A DNA stretch of 64,000 nucleotides from Lasioglossum baleicum. Taxonomy: Eukaryota > Arthropoda > Insecta > Hymenoptera > Halictidae. Positions 63,056 through 64,000 of the stretch are shown here, one piece after another. A program made the translations under genes and the position numbers. The DNA lies in assembly GCF_051020765.1 (NCBI RefSeq), contig NC_134935.1, forward strand, positions 10,107,579 through 10,171,578, read 5' to 3'. The notes under the pieces are model-generated. The model was not told the origin of the DNA and ran no database searches. It worked only from the letters and a program-made list of their open reading frames with translations. Every line of letters begins with the position of its first letter. The first letter of the stretch is position 1.

Positions 63056-63719
63056 AATTGGCGCAGATCTACCAACCGTATTTATTCGATCGTATTTTGA
63101 GGAACATATCGTGTAAAAAACGAGCATGATGCGATTGGATCTTCCGATTTCAATGCCATGGCGCGAGGAATGTCTCGCTAACGCGCACAAGTGCGAAGAT
63201 TGAATCATGCGTGGGTCAGATTGCTTTCGTTGGCCGATTATATCGACAGTGTATATGTGCTCCATTTAAAATTCCGATTCTTTGCGGATGATCCTTTCTG
63301 ATCGAGACATCCATCGAACGGTGGATGGCATAATAAGATTTCTCGGCGTGAAAGAAACCGATAGGTTGTTCATGTCACGCGAGTTCTATGCCGATTGGAC
63401 ACACGATAACCGAGGTCGTGCTAGCAATCGAGATGCACGAGCCCAAAGGGAAAAAAGGATGCTCAAACTGGCATGTTTATGCGAACACGTAAGGCCGTCG
63501 AGGCGGTATCTCGTCCAGTGGCAATTGAATACACTGTAGCAAGAAATTCGATATCGTGGTTACATAATATGTAAAATTTCTACGTCAGAGGTTACCGGGC
63601 TGACCTCTCAAAACATGATCGCAGATTTCATGTGCTTATAGCATCGTAATAAGCAGCGGTTTGCTTTGATAGCTAGCTAGCTTGATTAGAGTCCTTTTGC
63701 GGAGATGGTTTAGCCCAAC

Positions 63720-64000
63720 GTCTATACGAATCAAATCTTCGTTTTTGAAAATGTATAAATATACGGAAGAAATAGAACTTATTAAAACGAGATGTCCAAT
63801 ATGCAGAAGCGGAGTCGTCATATTAAGATTGTGACCCAGTTCTACATTCCTCTTCTACGAATAAAATCTTCGCTTTTTTAGAAATATGGAAATACTCGAA
63901 AGAAATAGATTTGATTAAAACGAGACGTCGAATGCAGAAACGGAGTCACCAGATTATGGTTTGTGTCCTCACTCTACCTTCCCCTTCTACGAATATAATC
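63720..64000. repeat. 132-bp tandem repeat running off the window end
   Basis: Units begin TACGAATCAAATCTTCG (63725), TACGAATAAAATCTTCG (63857) and TACGAATATAATC (63988), about 132 bp apart, and share GAAGAAATAGA, AAAACGAGA and GCAGAA.CGGAGTC. The last junction contains CTCTACCTTCCCCTTCTACG, the same block as in the cluster near 10995. The array may continue beyond the window. Confidence 0.82.

Noticed and set aside
1..64000. tRNA or other structured RNA genes
   Set aside because: I did not find a convincing cloverleaf or box A/box B pair by eye; a tRNAscan or Infernal run would be decisive.

Overview
This is eukaryotic nuclear DNA from an insect. It is AT-rich, has small GT-AG introns, AATAAA polyadenylation signals and animal orthologues, and is dense in short DNA-transposon derivatives. 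The protein sequences and a mariner-type terminus (TTAGGTTGGCAA...) fit Hymenoptera (bee, ant or wasp). That placement is inference, because no species-diagnostic sequence is visible. I see no prokaryotic features, CRISPR array, rRNA or convincing tRNA.

Layout: (1) 255-663 (+), the last two exons of the TIM14/DNAJC19 J-protein, tail-to-tail with (2) 1210-3077 (-), a complete GRTP1-type TBC Rab-GAP in 7 exons. (3) 4601-8832 (+), complete translation factor eIF2A in 12 exons, divergent from GRTP1; a 616-bp GC-rich inverted-repeat element (3420-4035) sits in the shared upstream interval. (4) 8833-13747, intergenic DNA with a tiny hAT-like element and a cluster of alternating 65-bp repeats. (5) 13748-24880 (+), fat facets/USP9X deubiquitinase in 29 exons, about 2587 aa; its introns hold three miniature transposons. 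(6) 24881-35919, noncoding DNA (faf 3' UTR and intergenic) full of inverted-repeat elements, including a 490-bp one with a perfect 8-bp target duplication. (7) 35920-43582 (+), HAO-type 2-hydroxyacid oxidase in 8 exons. Its 5.2-kb second intron contains, on the other strand, a complete two-exon GALNT10/pgant6-like glycosyltransferase (37772-40149) and the second 616-bp element (40756-41371), inverted relative to the first. (8) 43583-56286, noncoding, starting with nested and palindromic transposon derivatives. (9) 56287-57222 (-), the last three exons of OXR1/mustard (TLDc domain); its 5' part lies in or beyond 57223-64000, which is repeat-rich and otherwise noncoding. A 132-bp tandem repeat runs off the window end.

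The genes are unrelated housekeeping functions (mitochondrial import, Rab regulation, translation, deubiquitination, peroxisomal oxidation, Golgi O-glycosylation, oxidative-stress resistance); there is no operon or pathway cluster. The most notable points are an exact-consensus U12-type AT-AC intron in EIF2A, a GC-AG intron and an alternative C-terminus in faf, the nested GALNT gene, and several miniature inverted-repeat families that can be bounded from the sequence alone.
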